From CAYRIY01 sp964424335 (GTDB taxonomy: Bacteria > Bacillota > Limnochordia > DTU080 > RSA5): a DNA stretch of 46,306 nt. A program made the position numbers and the translations under genes. Positions 16,699-25,662 of the stretch are shown here, piece after piece. Within the stretch, counting starts at the first letter, position 1. The number at the start of each line of letters is the position of its first letter. The notes below the pieces were generated by a model that saw only the letters and a list, made by a program, of their open reading frames with translations, had not been told where the DNA came from and ran no database searches. The stretch is from the NCBI GenBank assembly GCA_964424335.1, contig CAYRIY010000016.1:1-46306 (forward strand). Direction: 5' to 3'.

Positions 16699-19600
16699 AT
16701 GTTGTGGGGGATGCAACCTTTGGCACTGGCGAGAACGGCAATTGATCATCGGGTCGGACCGATCGTGGACGCAGAGCTCGAACAAGACCTCAAGGGGCTT
16801 GTCGAAGGCGACGTTCGCATGGACCTATTCACTCGTACGCTCTATGCGACCGACGCAAGCATCTACCGGGTGACCCCGATCGGCGTGGTGATGCCGAAGT
16901 CGGCCGCCGATGTCGTCAATGTATGCCGGTACGCCCACGAACGTCGCATTCCGATCTTGCCCCGAGGCGCAGGTACGTCGCTTGCGGGACAAGCCGTGAA
17001 CCGCGCCATCGTGCTCGACTTTACGCGCTATATGAATCGCATCCTTCACGTGGACCCCGCGGCGCGCACGGTCGATGTCGAACCGGGCGTCGTCCTCGCC
17101 GAGCTCAACCGTGCGCTCCTGCCGCATGGTCTAAAGTTCGCGCCCGACCCCGCCTCGGGAAATCGCAGCGCGGTCGGAGGCGCCATCGGAAACAATTCCA
17201 GCGGCGCACACTCGCTTGTCTACGGCATGACCGATGCGTACGTGGAGGCTGTGGATGTCGTTCTCGCGGATGGCACCGAGCTCACATTTACCGAAACGCC
17301 TTTCGAGAGACTGAGCGAGCGAGAAGGGGCTTCGGGCCCGGAAGGGCGCATCTACCGTACCGTAGGCGACATTCTCAGGACCTGCGATGCCGAGATCAAT
17401 CGAGCCTACCCCGACCTCAAGCGAAACGCGAGCGGATACAACCTCTCCCGCCTCGTCCAAAACGGATCGATCAACCTAGCTCGGCTCATCACGGGCAGCG
17501 AAGGCACTCTGGGGGTCGTCGTTCGGGCCAGGCTGCGGCTCGTTCCCGTGCCCAAAGCGACGTCGATGGTCCTTTTGTCGTACAGCTCGTTGGCGGACGC
17601 CATGGAAGACGTGTACGCCATCGTCGCCACCGGCGCCGCCGCGGTCGAAGTGATGGACGATATCATGCTGGACCTCGCGGGAAAGACTCGAGAGTTTTCC
17701 GATGTCGTCAGAGAGCTGCCCGAGGGCACGTCCTCGGTGCTCATCGTCGAGTATTACGCGGATGACGAACGCGAGGCGCGCCTCAAGGCCGACGCGCTGA
17801 TCCGCAACTTTGTCGCCGGTGGAGCAAATGCGGGAACGGTGCAAAGTAAAGAATGCGTCGGGCGGGCGATTGCCGCGATCCACGCGGCGAGCCCGGCGGA
17901 GAAAAAGCGGTACTGGTCGATGCGCACGGCGGGACTTCCGATCTTGCTCTCGCGAACATCGGACGAGAAGCACATTCCCTTTATCGAAGACGCCGCCATT
18001 CCGCCCGAAAACCTGCCCGCTTACGTGCGCGACCTTCAAGCGCTGCTTGCAAGGCACGGGACGTACGCCTCCTTTTACGCGCACGCCGGGCCCGGCGTGC
18101 TGCACGTTCGGCCGCTCATCAACACCAAGCTCGCAAGCGACGTCGAGCGGATGTACGCCATTGCTCAAGACGCCACGGGTCTGGTCATGCGCTACGGTGG
18201 CGTTCCAAGCGGCGAGCATGGCGACGGGCGGAGTCGGACGCAGTGGAACCGCGTCGTCTACGGCGAGGAGATCTGGCGCGCGTTTTTGCGGATCAAAGAG
18301 GCGTTTGACCCCGATTGGCTGCTCAATCCCGGCCAGGTCGTCTTCCGTGACGACGAGCCCACCGACATGCGAGAGAACTTGCGCTTTACCCCCGTGGCGG
18401 AGGCTCCTGCAGGAGTTGCCACGCCGGAGCCGCTCCCGATCCGGCCTGCGCTGCGGTGGGACATCGACAACGGGATGCAGGGCATGGTCGATCTTTGTCA
18501 CGGGTGCGCCGGCTGCCGCGCCATGGACGGCGGAGTGATGTGCCCCACGTTTCGAGCGGCCAAGGAAGAGATCGCGAGCACCAGGGGGCGGGCAAACCTC
18601 CTCAGGGAAGCGATCTCAGGCAATCTGCCGCGGGAGATTCTTTCCACGAAAGAGTTTCAGGCCGAGGTCCTCGACTTGTGCATCGGTTGCAAAGGTTGCA
18701 AGCGGGATTGCCCAAGCCAGGTCGACCTCGCCAAGCTGAAGGTGGAATTAAAGCACCAGTACCACTTGGAAAACGGCGTAGGGCTCCGTGAGCGCATCTT
18801 TTCCCGAACCGACTTGCTCTACCGGGTCGGCAGCGCGCTTGCGCCCGTCTCCAACGTTGCGGGACGCCTCCCGGGCGCGGGCCGCGTGGTCGAGCGGCTC
18901 TTTGGCATCACGCGACACCGTCCGTTGCCGACGTTTCAGCGCCAAACCTTCGCGGCGCAGTATCGCCGACGCGGCGGGGCGAGGATCCCGCTCGATGCGG
19001 CGGCGCGCAAGGTAAAGCTCTTTGTTGACTGCCACACCAACCATCAACACCCCGAGGTGGCCGCGGCGGCCGTGCGGCTGCTCGAGGCGGCCAAGATTCA
19101 CGTCGAGCTTGCACCGGCCGGCTGCTGCGGCAGACCCGCGCTCTCCAAAGGGCTGATTGACCGTGCCCGTGCGCAAGCTCGCTTCGTTGCCGCGTGGATC
19201 ACGCAAGCGGCCCAAGACGGCTGGGACGTCGTCGGACTCGAACCGTCCTGTGTCTCCATGATGCAAGACGATTTCCGCGACCTTCTCGATCCCGCGCCGA
19301 CCACGAGCCGTTGCTTTGAGATCATGGAGTACCTCGATCTCCTGCAAAAAGAAGGGCAGCTCGACTTGAGCGTCGACGACGCCCCGCCGGTCACGTATCA
19401 TGCCCACTGTCATCAAAAGGCCCTCAAGAAGGAGAGTCACGGGCCCAATGTGCTTAGGAGCGCCGGATTTGCGGTGGAGGTCGTAGACAGCAGTTGCTGC
19501 GGCATGGCCGGCAGCTTTGGCTACGAAGCCGAACACTACGAGATGAGCATGGCGATCGGCCGGCTCTTGTTTGAAAAGCTCGAGGGCGCCGCCGGGGTCA

Positions 19601-19746
19601 TCGCGGCGCCGGGAACGTCGTGCCAAGCGCAAATCGCCCAAGGCATGGGCGTGCCTGTCTCTCATCCCGCCGTGCTCCTTGCCGAGCGGCTGGGCGAACA
19701 ATCGAAAAACCGGTTGGCGAAAAACGAAAAAACCACGTTAGGATGA
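16699..19746 (+). CDS. FAD-linked 2-hydroxyacid dehydrogenase with Fe-S and CCG domains
   Basis: This 1015-residue fusion combines an FAD-binding dehydrogenase (residues about 50-550, with PILPRGAGTSLAGQAV, GNNSSGAHSLVYG and the FAD-oxidase C-terminal SGEHGDGRSR) with an Fe-S module. The latter has CHGCAGCRAMDGGVMCP near residue 597 and CIGCKGCKRDCP near 660, then two CCG-type motifs (CCGRPALSKG, CCGMAGSFG). The layout matches D-lactate or D-2-hydroxyglutarate dehydrogenases such as YdiJ-like enzymes, which oxidise the hydroxyacid and pass electrons to quinone or another carrier. In this operon it would oxidise a hydroxyacid from sugar breakdown. The ATGs at 16699 and 16711 both lack a convincing ribosome binding site, so the start is uncertain. 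It ends four bases before the aldo/keto reductase. Confidence 0.92.
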   Translation: MLWGMQPLALARTAIDHRVGPIVDAELEQDLKGLVEGDVRMDLFTRTLYATDASIYRVTPIGVVMPKSAADVVNVCRYAHERRIPILPRGAGTSLAGQAVNRAIVLDFTRYMNRILHVDPAARTVDVEPGVVLAELNRALLPHGLKFAPDPASGNRSAVGGAIGNNSSGAHSLVYGMTDAYVEAVDVVLADGTELTFTETPFERLSEREGASGPEGRIYRTVGDILRTCDAEINRAYPDLKRNASGYNLSRLVQNGSINLARLITGSEGTLGVVVRARLRLVPVPKATSMVLLSYSSLADAMEDVYAIVATGAAAVEVMDDIMLDLAGKTREFSDVVRELPEGTSSVLIVEYYADDEREARLKADALIRNFVAGGANAGTVQSKECVGRAIAAIHAASPAEKKRYWSMRTAGLPILLSRTSDEKHIPFIEDAAIPPENLPAYVRDLQALLARHGTYASFYAHAGPGVLHVRPLINTKLASDVERMYAIAQDATGLVMRYGGVPSGEHGDGRSRTQWNRVVYGEEIWRAFLRIKEAFDPDWLLNPGQVVFRDDEPTDMRENLRFTPVAEAPAGVATPEPLPIRPALRWDIDNGMQGMVDLCHGCAGCRAMDGGVMCPTFRAAKEEIASTRGRANLLREAISGNLPREILSTKEFQAEVLDLCIGCKGCKRDCPSQVDLAKLKVELKHQYHLENGVGLRERIFSRTDLLYRVGSALAPVSNVAGRLPGAGRVVERLFGITRHRPLPTFQRQTFAAQYRRRGGARIPLDAAARKVKLFVDCHTNHQHPEVAAAAVRLLEAAKIHVELAPAGCCGRPALSKGLIDRARAQARFVAAWITQAAQDGWDVVGLEPSCVSMMQDDFRDLLDPAPTTSRCFEIMEYLDLLQKEGQLDLSVDDAPPVTYHAHCHQKALKKESHGPNVLRSAGFAVEVVDSSCCGMAGSFGYEAEHYEMSMAIGRLLFEKLEGAAGVIAAPGTSCQAQIAQGMGVPVSHPAVLLAERLGEQSKNRLAKNEKTTLG

Positions 19747-19750
19747 TTTG

Positions 19751-20734
19751 ATGCGTTACCGGCAGATTCCAAGGACACGCCTCAAACCCTCGGTCATCGC
19801 CCTCGGCACTGCAGGATTCGGGCCCAACGCTCGCCGTGATGACGCCTTCCGCTTGCTGGACCACTACGTTGAGCTCGGGGGGAATTTCATCGACACCGCG
19901 CACGTGTATGGGGACCGGGTCGGAGAGCGGTTGTCGACGAGCGAAAAGACGATCGGTGAATGGCTCTGCCGATCCGGGATGCGGGAGCACGTCATCATCG
20001 CTACCAAAGGGTGCCACCCGCTCTTGGGCGACAAAACGCCTCGAGTCACACCCGAGCACGCCCGCATCGACCTGCACGAAAGCCTCGAGTACCTCCAGGT
20101 CGAAACGATCGATCTCTACTGGCTCCACCGAGACGACCCCCGCCTACCGGTAGGGCCGATCTTGGAGGCGCTGGAGGGGTTTCGCAGCGAAGGTCTCATC
20201 CGCCATTACGGGTGCTCCAACTGGAGCTGCGCCCGGATCAAAGAGGCGGCCGAGTACGCCGCGCAGCATCGGTTGGAAGGGTTTGTCGCCAATCAAATGA
20301 TGTGGAGTTACGCGGCGCTAAGCGCCGATCGATTGCCGGATCCCACGATGGTCGCCATGGACGAAGAGACTTGGAACTATCACGTGGAATCGCAGCTTGC
20401 GGCGGTCCCCTACTCCTCGCAGGCGAAGGGGTTTTTCGCCGGCAAGTACGGCCCAGAGGAGCTCGATCCCCAGGCGAGGTCGGCAAGGCACGTCAAGTCA
20501 CTCTACTACAACGACGAGAACTTCCGGCGACTGGAAAGGGCTCGCGAAGTTGCGGGCAAGTTGGGATGCACGGCCAACGACGTGGCTCTGGCCTACCTAT
20601 TACACGAACCTTTTCCGGTCTTTACGATCGTGGGATGTCGGACGCCCGAGCAGCTCACCGAGACGTGCCGTGCGGCGGATGTCATCCTGACCGAAGAGCA
20701 CTTGCAGTTGCTGCGGCAGAGCGGTCAAGGTTGA
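19751..20734 (+). CDS. Aldo/keto reductase
   Basis: A 327-residue NAD(P)-dependent oxidoreductase with the full family tetrad: D48 and Y53 (FIDTAHVYG), K86 (IIATKG) and H126 (YWLHRDD). It would reduce or oxidise a sugar aldehyde or ketone, for example a pyranose to its lactone. AGGA seven bases upstream supports ATG 19751; a TTG three bases earlier is less likely. It is the last gene of the operon beginning at 14144 and converges on the Uma2 gene. An L-fucose/galactose dehydrogenase-like role fits the window but is only an inference. Confidence 0.93.
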   Translation: MRYRQIPRTRLKPSVIALGTAGFGPNARRDDAFRLLDHYVELGGNFIDTAHVYGDRVGERLSTSEKTIGEWLCRSGMREHVIIATKGCHPLLGDKTPRVTPEHARIDLHESLEYLQVETIDLYWLHRDDPRLPVGPILEALEGFRSEGLIRHYGCSNWSCARIKEAAEYAAQHRLEGFVANQMMWSYAALSADRLPDPTMVAMDEETWNYHVESQLAAVPYSSQAKGFFAGKYGPEELDPQARSARHVKSLYYNDENFRRLERAREVAGKLGCTANDVALAYLLHEPFPVFTIVGCRTPEQLTETCRAADVILTEEHLQLLRQSGQG

Positions 20735-20764
20735 ATCGGCGATTGCCGGAGGCTGACGATAAGG

Positions 20765-21343
20765 TCATAGATCGTCAAACGCAGTGCGAACCGCCATTTC
20801 GAAACCCGATATCACGCCGGAGCGGAGCGTGTCCGTGAAGGCGAATAGACCGATCGGCCGGTAGCCGTCCGGCGTCCACTCGTTGACCTCGATCGTCTGC
20901 CGATCGCCGTCAACGATCCAGTACTCTCGGATACCGTAGCGGGCGTAGAGCTTGCGCTTGACGGTGAGGTCTCGCTCCTTGGTCGCCGGTGAGTGGATCT
21001 CGACGACGAGATCAGGGGGACCTTCGATACGCTCGTGAATAATGTGCCGATTTGGCGCAAGAATCACGATGATGTCCGGTTGAACTACGGTATCGTCGGA
21101 GAGGATCACGTCCATCGGAGCGAAGACGAGATCGCCGATTTTTCGGCTCTTGATCCAGGACCACAGCGCGGCTCCGATGTTTCTTGAGATGGCTTGATGA
21201 CGATAGGTCGGGGACGGGGTCACGAGCAGATCCCCCTCGATGAGCTCCACCTGGGGATACTCGGGGAGGTTGAGGTAGTCGGTGAGCGTGAATTTCACAT
21301 TTGACTTAGGCATCGCCCGTTCACCCAAGTTCCCATGCGGCAT
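20765..21343 (-). CDS. Uma2 family (DUF820) putative endonuclease
   Basis: A 192-residue protein of the Uma2/DUF820 family, whose members adopt a PD-(D/E)xK restriction-endonuclease fold and often occur in many copies in cyanobacteria, Chloroflexota and Planctomycetota. Visible motifs are VELIEGDLLVTPSPTYRHQ, QPDIIVI (catalytic Asp), LVVEIHSPATKERD (catalytic Glu) and the following KRKLYARYGIREYWIVD. GGGAG about eight bases upstream of ATG 21343 fixes the start; an internal ATG at 21313 has no such site. The biological role of the family is poorly known. It sits between convergent and divergent metabolic genes and may be an independent insertion. Confidence 0.9.
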   Translation of the reverse strand: MPHGNLGERAMPKSNVKFTLTDYLNLPEYPQVELIEGDLLVTPSPTYRHQAISRNIGAALWSWIKSRKIGDLVFAPMDVILSDDTVVQPDIIVILAPNRHIIHERIEGPPDLVVEIHSPATKERDLTVKRKLYARYGIREYWIVDGDRQTIEVNEWTPDGYRPIGLFAFTDTLRSGVISGFEMAVRTAFDDL

Positions 21344-21434
21344 AATCTCACTCCCTCATTCGCCGCGTCGCTACCGCAAGTCCTCGACGTTACGTTCTCT
21401 AACGGCGACTGATTCAACGACCGCTAAGACTTGA

Positions 21435-21447
21435 TGCTATTTTATCA
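21435..21447 (-). promoter_or_regulatory. Extended -10 element for the Uma2 gene
   Basis: Read on the minus strand, TGATAAAATAGCA contains an extended -10 (TG-A-TAAAAT) 96 bases upstream of the Uma2 start. The identical 13-mer occurs at 34688-34700 upstream of another minus-strand operon. No convincing -35 hexamer was seen. Confidence 0.45.
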
Positions 21448-21528
21448 TTTCACCGACGAGTCACTTGCTCGAAACGAACGTAAATAACAAGGGAACCCCG
21501 CTCTTGACCCGAAAGCCTTGCCAGCGAT

Positions 21529-22902
21529 TTGGCCCGATATCTCGCTGATGGGAATGATGAAGCGTTGAGTCACGTCGGCGCAAAGGTTTTCGAGAATCGA
21601 CACGCAATCCGCCCCCTCGCCGTCCGGCCGTGGGCGCCCCGCGAGGCGCTCGCCCCTAAGGTATCAGGAGATCTTACCACTTCACTCGAAGTTCAATCCA
21701 ACGGAAGCAAGGGCTGCATCGGAGGGTGGGAAGTGGTCTATCCCGCGGGAGCCGTGGGCGATCATTTCGAGTTTCGTGTGAAAGTGCGCTGGCAAGATCT
21801 CAAGGACGGGTTTGAATCCCTGGCCGCAGAGGCGAAATGGGAGGACGCAGCCGGACGCAGAATCGACTGGGCGCCGATCCGAAACTGGGAGGCGTCAGGC
21901 GGCTGGATCACGTTGTCCGGGGTGATCGCAAACCTCGCTGACGCGGCGGCGTTGGTCGTCAAGTTGATCCTGCGCTGGTCCGGGACCGGTCGGGTCGAGT
22001 GGAAAGAGCCGGAGCTTATCCCGGCCCCGCCGCCCGCGCCAAGAAGCATCCGACTCGGCGCCGCATGCGCCCCGCGTCCCGAGCCTTCGTCGAGCCTGGA
22101 GCAAAACCGAGATCGGTACGTGGAGCTTTGTCGGAAAGCCGGCGAGCAGGGGATTCAACTCCTATGCCTGCCTGAAGTCGTCTTTTCCTGGGGCCTGGCG
22201 GGCCAGACGCCCGATCGCATGCCGGAGTTTGCCGTCGACGTGCCCGGCCCGATGATCGACCCCTTTTGCCAGGTGGCGGCGGAGTTTGGTATGGCGATCT
22301 GCTTGCCGGTGCACGAAAAAGAGGATGAGCTCGTCTACAATACCGCCGTGCTCATCGACGAGCGGGGTGCGATCTCGGCGAAGTACCGGAAGGTACACCT
22401 GGCCCTGCCCGATGAGGTCTGGAGCGGAGTCACCCCGGGCGACGCTTTCTCCGTGGCCAAGATCCACACCGCGGATGCCAGCGTCGGGATGAACATCTGC
22501 ATGGATTCGTCAGCCGCCGAGTCGGCCCGTGCAGCGGCTCGGCTAGGCGCCGAAGTGTTGCTGCTGCCGATCATGGGCGACCACAGGGCCGACCGCTGGA
22601 CGCGGGGCAGGCCTCGGTTTGACGTGCAGCGCTGGATGATGATCATGCAGATGAGGGCGATGGACAACCACGTTTATCTCGTTGCGGCGCGCAACGAGGG
22701 CGTCGGGAGCGGCGTGTTCGCCCCCGACGGGACCATCTTGACCATGAACGGCGGCGACATGCCGATTGTGTGGGCCGATGTCGATCTAAACGACCTCAAG
22801 CGGTCGTGGACGGGCGCGACGTTTAAGGACATCTGCTGGCACGAGCGGCGCGAGTCCGCTTACGGTATTTTGTCTGGCGACTTGCTGCCGCGGCTTGATT
22901 GA
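21529..22902 (+). CDS. Nitrilase-superfamily hydrolase with extra N-terminal domain
   Basis: This 457-residue protein has a C-terminal carbon-nitrogen hydrolase domain with the Glu-Lys-Cys triad at E216 (CLPEVVFSW), K288 (KYRKVHLALPDE) and C324 (MNICMDSS). It should cleave an amide or nitrile; the substrate is unknown. The first about 165 residues are not part of that domain: they form a beta-rich region (HFEFRVKVRWQDL, WITLSGVI, LILRWSGTGRVEWKEPEL) resembling a carbohydrate-binding jelly roll, followed by a proline linker (PAPPPAPR). There is no signal peptide. The frame starts at a TTG without an obvious ribosome binding site; TTG 21565 is an alternative, so the exact start is open. It converges on the amidohydrolase at 22926. 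Confidence 0.85.
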   Translation: MARYLADGNDEALSHVGAKVFENRHAIRPLAVRPWAPREALAPKVSGDLTTSLEVQSNGSKGCIGGWEVVYPAGAVGDHFEFRVKVRWQDLKDGFESLAAEAKWEDAAGRRIDWAPIRNWEASGGWITLSGVIANLADAAALVVKLILRWSGTGRVEWKEPELIPAPPPAPRSIRLGAACAPRPEPSSSLEQNRDRYVELCRKAGEQGIQLLCLPEVVFSWGLAGQTPDRMPEFAVDVPGPMIDPFCQVAAEFGMAICLPVHEKEDELVYNTAVLIDERGAISAKYRKVHLALPDEVWSGVTPGDAFSVAKIHTADASVGMNICMDSSAAESARAAARLGAEVLLLPIMGDHRADRWTRGRPRFDVQRWMMIMQMRAMDNHVYLVAARNEGVGSGVFAPDGTILTMNGGDMPIVWADVDLNDLKRSWTGATFKDICWHERRESAYGILSGDLLPRLD

Positions 22903-22925
22903 TCTACGAAGCAGCGCTGAGCGCT

Positions 22926-24509
22926 TTACCGCGTCAGCACACGCCCCGGCAGCTTGCCCGTGGGCCGGCCCTGATTGACGACCCACTCGCCGTTTACCAT
23001 GACGCGGTCGATTCCGACAGGTTCGAGCCGAGGCTCGTCCCACGTCGATCGGTCGGCGACGACGTTTGGATCGAAAACGACCAGGTCCGCGCCGTATCCT
23101 TTCCGCAAAAATCCCCGGTCCTTGATCCCAAAGCGCTCCGCCGGAAACCCCGCCATCTTGTAAATCGCCTCTTCGAGCGAGAGGACGCCAAGCTCTCGGA
23201 CTCCCATGCGCAAGGCCTTCGCGAAGCAGCCCCACCCTCGGGGATGAGGGCGCTCGCCGTGGTAGACCCCGTCGCTCGCGATCATCATACGAGGGTGGGC
23301 GTACGTGTTGCGCACCATCCTCTGATGGCGCTCTTCGTCGCCTTCGTGGTGGTAGATCATGAGGGCGTAGGGGTCTTCTTCTTCGAGTATGTCGACGGCA
23401 AACTCCCCAAGGCTCTTGTCGGCCTCGCGTGCGGCGTCGGCGATCCCCATACCGATGTAACGGCCGGTCTGGTTGGCGGCAAAGACGGCGTTTCCTCCCG
23501 CCTCGATGCGGGCTCGGAGCGTGGCTTCCAAAGCCGCGGCCATGCGCCGGCGCGTCTCGCTGTCCCTTAGTCGGCGCTTTACGCCCTCGGGACCGCCGGC
23601 TTGCGCCCAAAGCGGAAGCGTTAAGGTGAGGTGCGTGCAACCCGCGGGGTAGACATATGACTCGAAACTTAGATCGCACCGTTTGGCGGCCTCTTCCAGC
23701 AAAGGCTCGGTCTCGTCGGTGACAAACTCGTGTGAAATGTGAACTGGGATGTCGGCCTTCTCGCCGATTTCCATCGTCTCTCGCCACGCGCCGGGGCGAC
23801 CGAGCCCGTTGTAGCGGACGTGGGCGGCGTAGATGCCGTCGTACTCCCGCACGACCTTGCAAAGCTCGATCAATTCTCGGGTGTCGGCACAGGCGCTCGG
23901 CTGATAGTCAAGGCCGAGGGCAATGCCGACGGCGCCCGCCTCCATCCAAGTCCGGGTAGACCGACGCATGGCGTCCAGCTCGTCCTCAGTCGCGAACCGG
24001 GGCTCCCAGCCCATCGCGGCGAGGCGAATGGCGCAGTGGGGCGCCTGCGGCACGACGTTTGCCGGCGTCCGGCCGCGAAAGATGTTTAGGAACTCTTCCG
24101 GCGTCTGCCAGTCGAGCGACACGTCTGATTCCCCGTAGCAAAAGAGGGTGTACCGCCACAGCTCTCTTGCCCGATCGGGCGAGAGGCCGGCCCAACCAAA
24201 CCCGTCCGGCGCCAAGAGGTGCGTCGTGACGCCCTGCTTCAAAGCCCCGTACCGATCGGGATCAGAACCGTTGATCAGGGCGATCTCGGAGTGAATGTGC
24301 ACGTCGATGAACCCGGGCGCAACGACCATTCCAGCAGCGTCGACCACTTCGTCGGCCGTGACGTGGGCGAGCTCGTTCGCATCAAGGATGGCGGCGATCC
24401 GACCATTTGAAATGGCGACGCCGCCGTTGTCGCGGCGGGCGTCGGGACCATTTGAGCCGTCGATGACGACAGCATTTTTGATCAAAGTGTCAAAGTGCAT
24501 GGTGATCAC
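22926..24509 (-). CDS. N-acyl-D-amino-acid deacylase-like amidohydrolase
   Basis: A 527-residue metal-dependent amidohydrolase of the D-aminoacylase/dihydroorotase-like group. The N-terminal beta domain (FDTLIKNAVVIDGSNGPDARRDNGGVAISNGRIAAI) is followed by the metal motif APGFIDVHIHSEI, later His residues in VHISHEF and the C-terminal SDGVYHGERPHPRGWGCF and GADLVVFDP. Such enzymes deacylate N-acyl-D-amino acids or hydrolyse cyclic amides. The GTG start at 24509 overlaps the stop of the FAH-family gene as GTGA, indicating translational coupling; ATG 24500 is an alternative start. The true substrate is not evident. Confidence 0.9.
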   Translation of the reverse strand: MITMHFDTLIKNAVVIDGSNGPDARRDNGGVAISNGRIAAILDANELAHVTADEVVDAAGMVVAPGFIDVHIHSEIALINGSDPDRYGALKQGVTTHLLAPDGFGWAGLSPDRARELWRYTLFCYGESDVSLDWQTPEEFLNIFRGRTPANVVPQAPHCAIRLAAMGWEPRFATEDELDAMRRSTRTWMEAGAVGIALGLDYQPSACADTRELIELCKVVREYDGIYAAHVRYNGLGRPGAWRETMEIGEKADIPVHISHEFVTDETEPLLEEAAKRCDLSFESYVYPAGCTHLTLTLPLWAQAGGPEGVKRRLRDSETRRRMAAALEATLRARIEAGGNAVFAANQTGRYIGMGIADAAREADKSLGEFAVDILEEEDPYALMIYHHEGDEERHQRMVRNTYAHPRMMIASDGVYHGERPHPRGWGCFAKALRMGVRELGVLSLEEAIYKMAGFPAERFGIKDRGFLRKGYGADLVVFDPNVVADRSTWDEPRLEPVGIDRVMVNGEWVVNQGRPTGKLPGRVLTR

Positions 24510-25378
24510 GCTCTAAAATGGGTGATGAGTGATCCGATTTTGTCGATCGTTACTTCCGTCGTATCTCCCGGTTTGAGAAAGACGCCTTGCGGTTTGCCGA
24601 CCCCTGCGGGCGTGCCGGTCGCAATGATGTCGCCGGGCTCGAGCGTCATAAACTGCGAGCCGTACCAGACGATGTCGGCGACGGGGGACATCATGAGCGC
24701 CGTGGATGCCGATTGCATCACTTTGCCGTTTAGCCGGAGCTCAATCGTGAGATCCTGGGGGTCGGGGATTTCATCCGCCGTAGTCACCCAAGGTCCCGTC
24801 GGAGCGGAGCCGTTCAACCACTTCCCCGTCAACCAGTCGAAAAAGGCCATGTTGCTCCGCTTGTCGTGACGGGGATCAAAGCTCATCGCTCGCTCGGAAA
24901 GGTCGTTGAACGCGGTGTAACCGGCGACGGCGCCGAGCGCTTCGTCCAGATCCTTCGCTTGGTAAAGCCGCTTGCCAATCACGACCGCAAGTTCGGCCTC
25001 ATAGTCCAAAAACCCGACGTTGGACGGGATCCGAAACGTCGCCTTGTGACCGATGAGGCACGTGGTCGGAGGCTTCATAAAAAACTGGGGCCGCACGACC
25101 TCGACGTCTTCATTGCGGCCGCTCTCCTGCATGTGGGCGTAGTAGTTGGCGGCGATGCAAAGGAGTTTAGCGGGCCTTGGAACGGGCGGGAGGAGCTCTG
25201 CTTCCGCCAGGCTGATCTCGGCCAACGTGGCGGAATTTCCGATAAGATCGAGTTGGACGGTGTCGGGATGCCGCCAGACGTCGTCGGGGTGCAGGTCTTT
25301 GACGCTGATCATCCCGGCCGCTGCGTCGACGACGCCGACCCTCTCACGCTCTTGCCACTTTAGGGACGCTATTTTCAC
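24506..25378 (-). CDS. Fumarylacetoacetate hydrolase-family protein
   Basis: A 290-residue FAH-family enzyme. The conserved catalytic core is seen as LLCIAANYYAHMQESG, the metal-binding FLDYEAELAVVIGKRL and AFNDLSERAMSFDPR, and the C-terminal LEPGDIIATGTPAGVG. Family members cleave C-C bonds of beta-diketo acids or act as hydratases, decarboxylases or ureidoglycolate lyases; a 2,4-diketo-3-deoxy-sugar acid hydrolase would suit this sugar-catabolic region. The start is placed at GTG 25378, preceded by GGGAG in a good position; an open frame upstream to 25612 runs through the structured element at 25410-25582 and has no support. It is co-transcribed with the amidohydrolase at 22926. Confidence 0.92.
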   Translation of the reverse strand: MKIASLKWQERERVGVVDAAAGMISVKDLHPDDVWRHPDTVQLDLIGNSATLAEISLAEAELLPPVPRPAKLLCIAANYYAHMQESGRNEDVEVVRPQFFMKPPTTCLIGHKATFRIPSNVGFLDYEAELAVVIGKRLYQAKDLDEALGAVAGYTAFNDLSERAMSFDPRHDKRSNMAFFDWLTGKWLNGSAPTGPWVTTADEIPDPQDLTIELRLNGKVMQSASTALMMSPVADIVWYGSQFMTLEPGDIIATGTPAGVGKPQGVFLKPGDTTEVTIDKIGSLITHFRA

Positions 25379-25409
25379 GAGTTCTTCTCCCTTGAGAAAT
25401 CTCTCACCT

Positions 25410-25582
25410 AGGCGCTGTTCGTACACGTGTCGTAGGGCGTTGCGGAGGCTTCGTGCGATACACGAAATGCGGCGAATCAAGGTTGGAGATCGTTTGCCTT
25501 CGGCAAGCCGACTCCAGGCGAGTGAGGGAGAGCCAGGATGGCTCGACCGAATGTCCCTGCGACACGTGTACGAACAGCGCCT
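25410..25582. repeat. Structured 173-bp element with 28-bp terminal inverted repeats
   Basis: The ends at 25410-25437 and 25555-25582 are inverted repeats matching at 27 of 28 positions. Inside are three further hairpins: TTCGTG/CACGAA (25450-25455, 25461-25466), a two-part stem TGGAG/CTCCA enclosing TTGCC/GGCAA (25484-25516), and GAGCCA/TGGCTC (25530-25535, 25539-25544). The whole would fold as a long closing stem with a three-branched interior. It lies in the untranslated leader of the FAH-amidohydrolase operon, ending 32 bases before the GTG start. It may be a MITE-like mobile element or a structured leader RNA. No target-site duplication could be recognised. Confidence 0.8.
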
Positions 25583-25662
25583 TCTGCGATCAGTTTCATA
25601 ATGGGGTCGCACAAATGACGAGGTCTGAGTTCGTCAAGGCGGCGGCCCCTCCCTTGTCCTCG

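Noticed and set aside
17476..18501. Long antisense frame within the FAD/Fe-S dehydrogenase
   Set aside because: It mirrors a strongly conserved coding region; high GC codon bias produces long antisense frames here.
12155..22925. Similar CGCTGAGCGCTT sequences at two convergent gene ends (near 12156 and 22915)
   Set aside because: The match is short, one copy lies inside coding sequence, and the hairpin is weak; probably coincidence.
25379..25612. N-terminal extension of the FAH-family protein
   Set aside because: It translates the structured inverted-repeat element, and GTG 25378 has a proper ribosome binding site.
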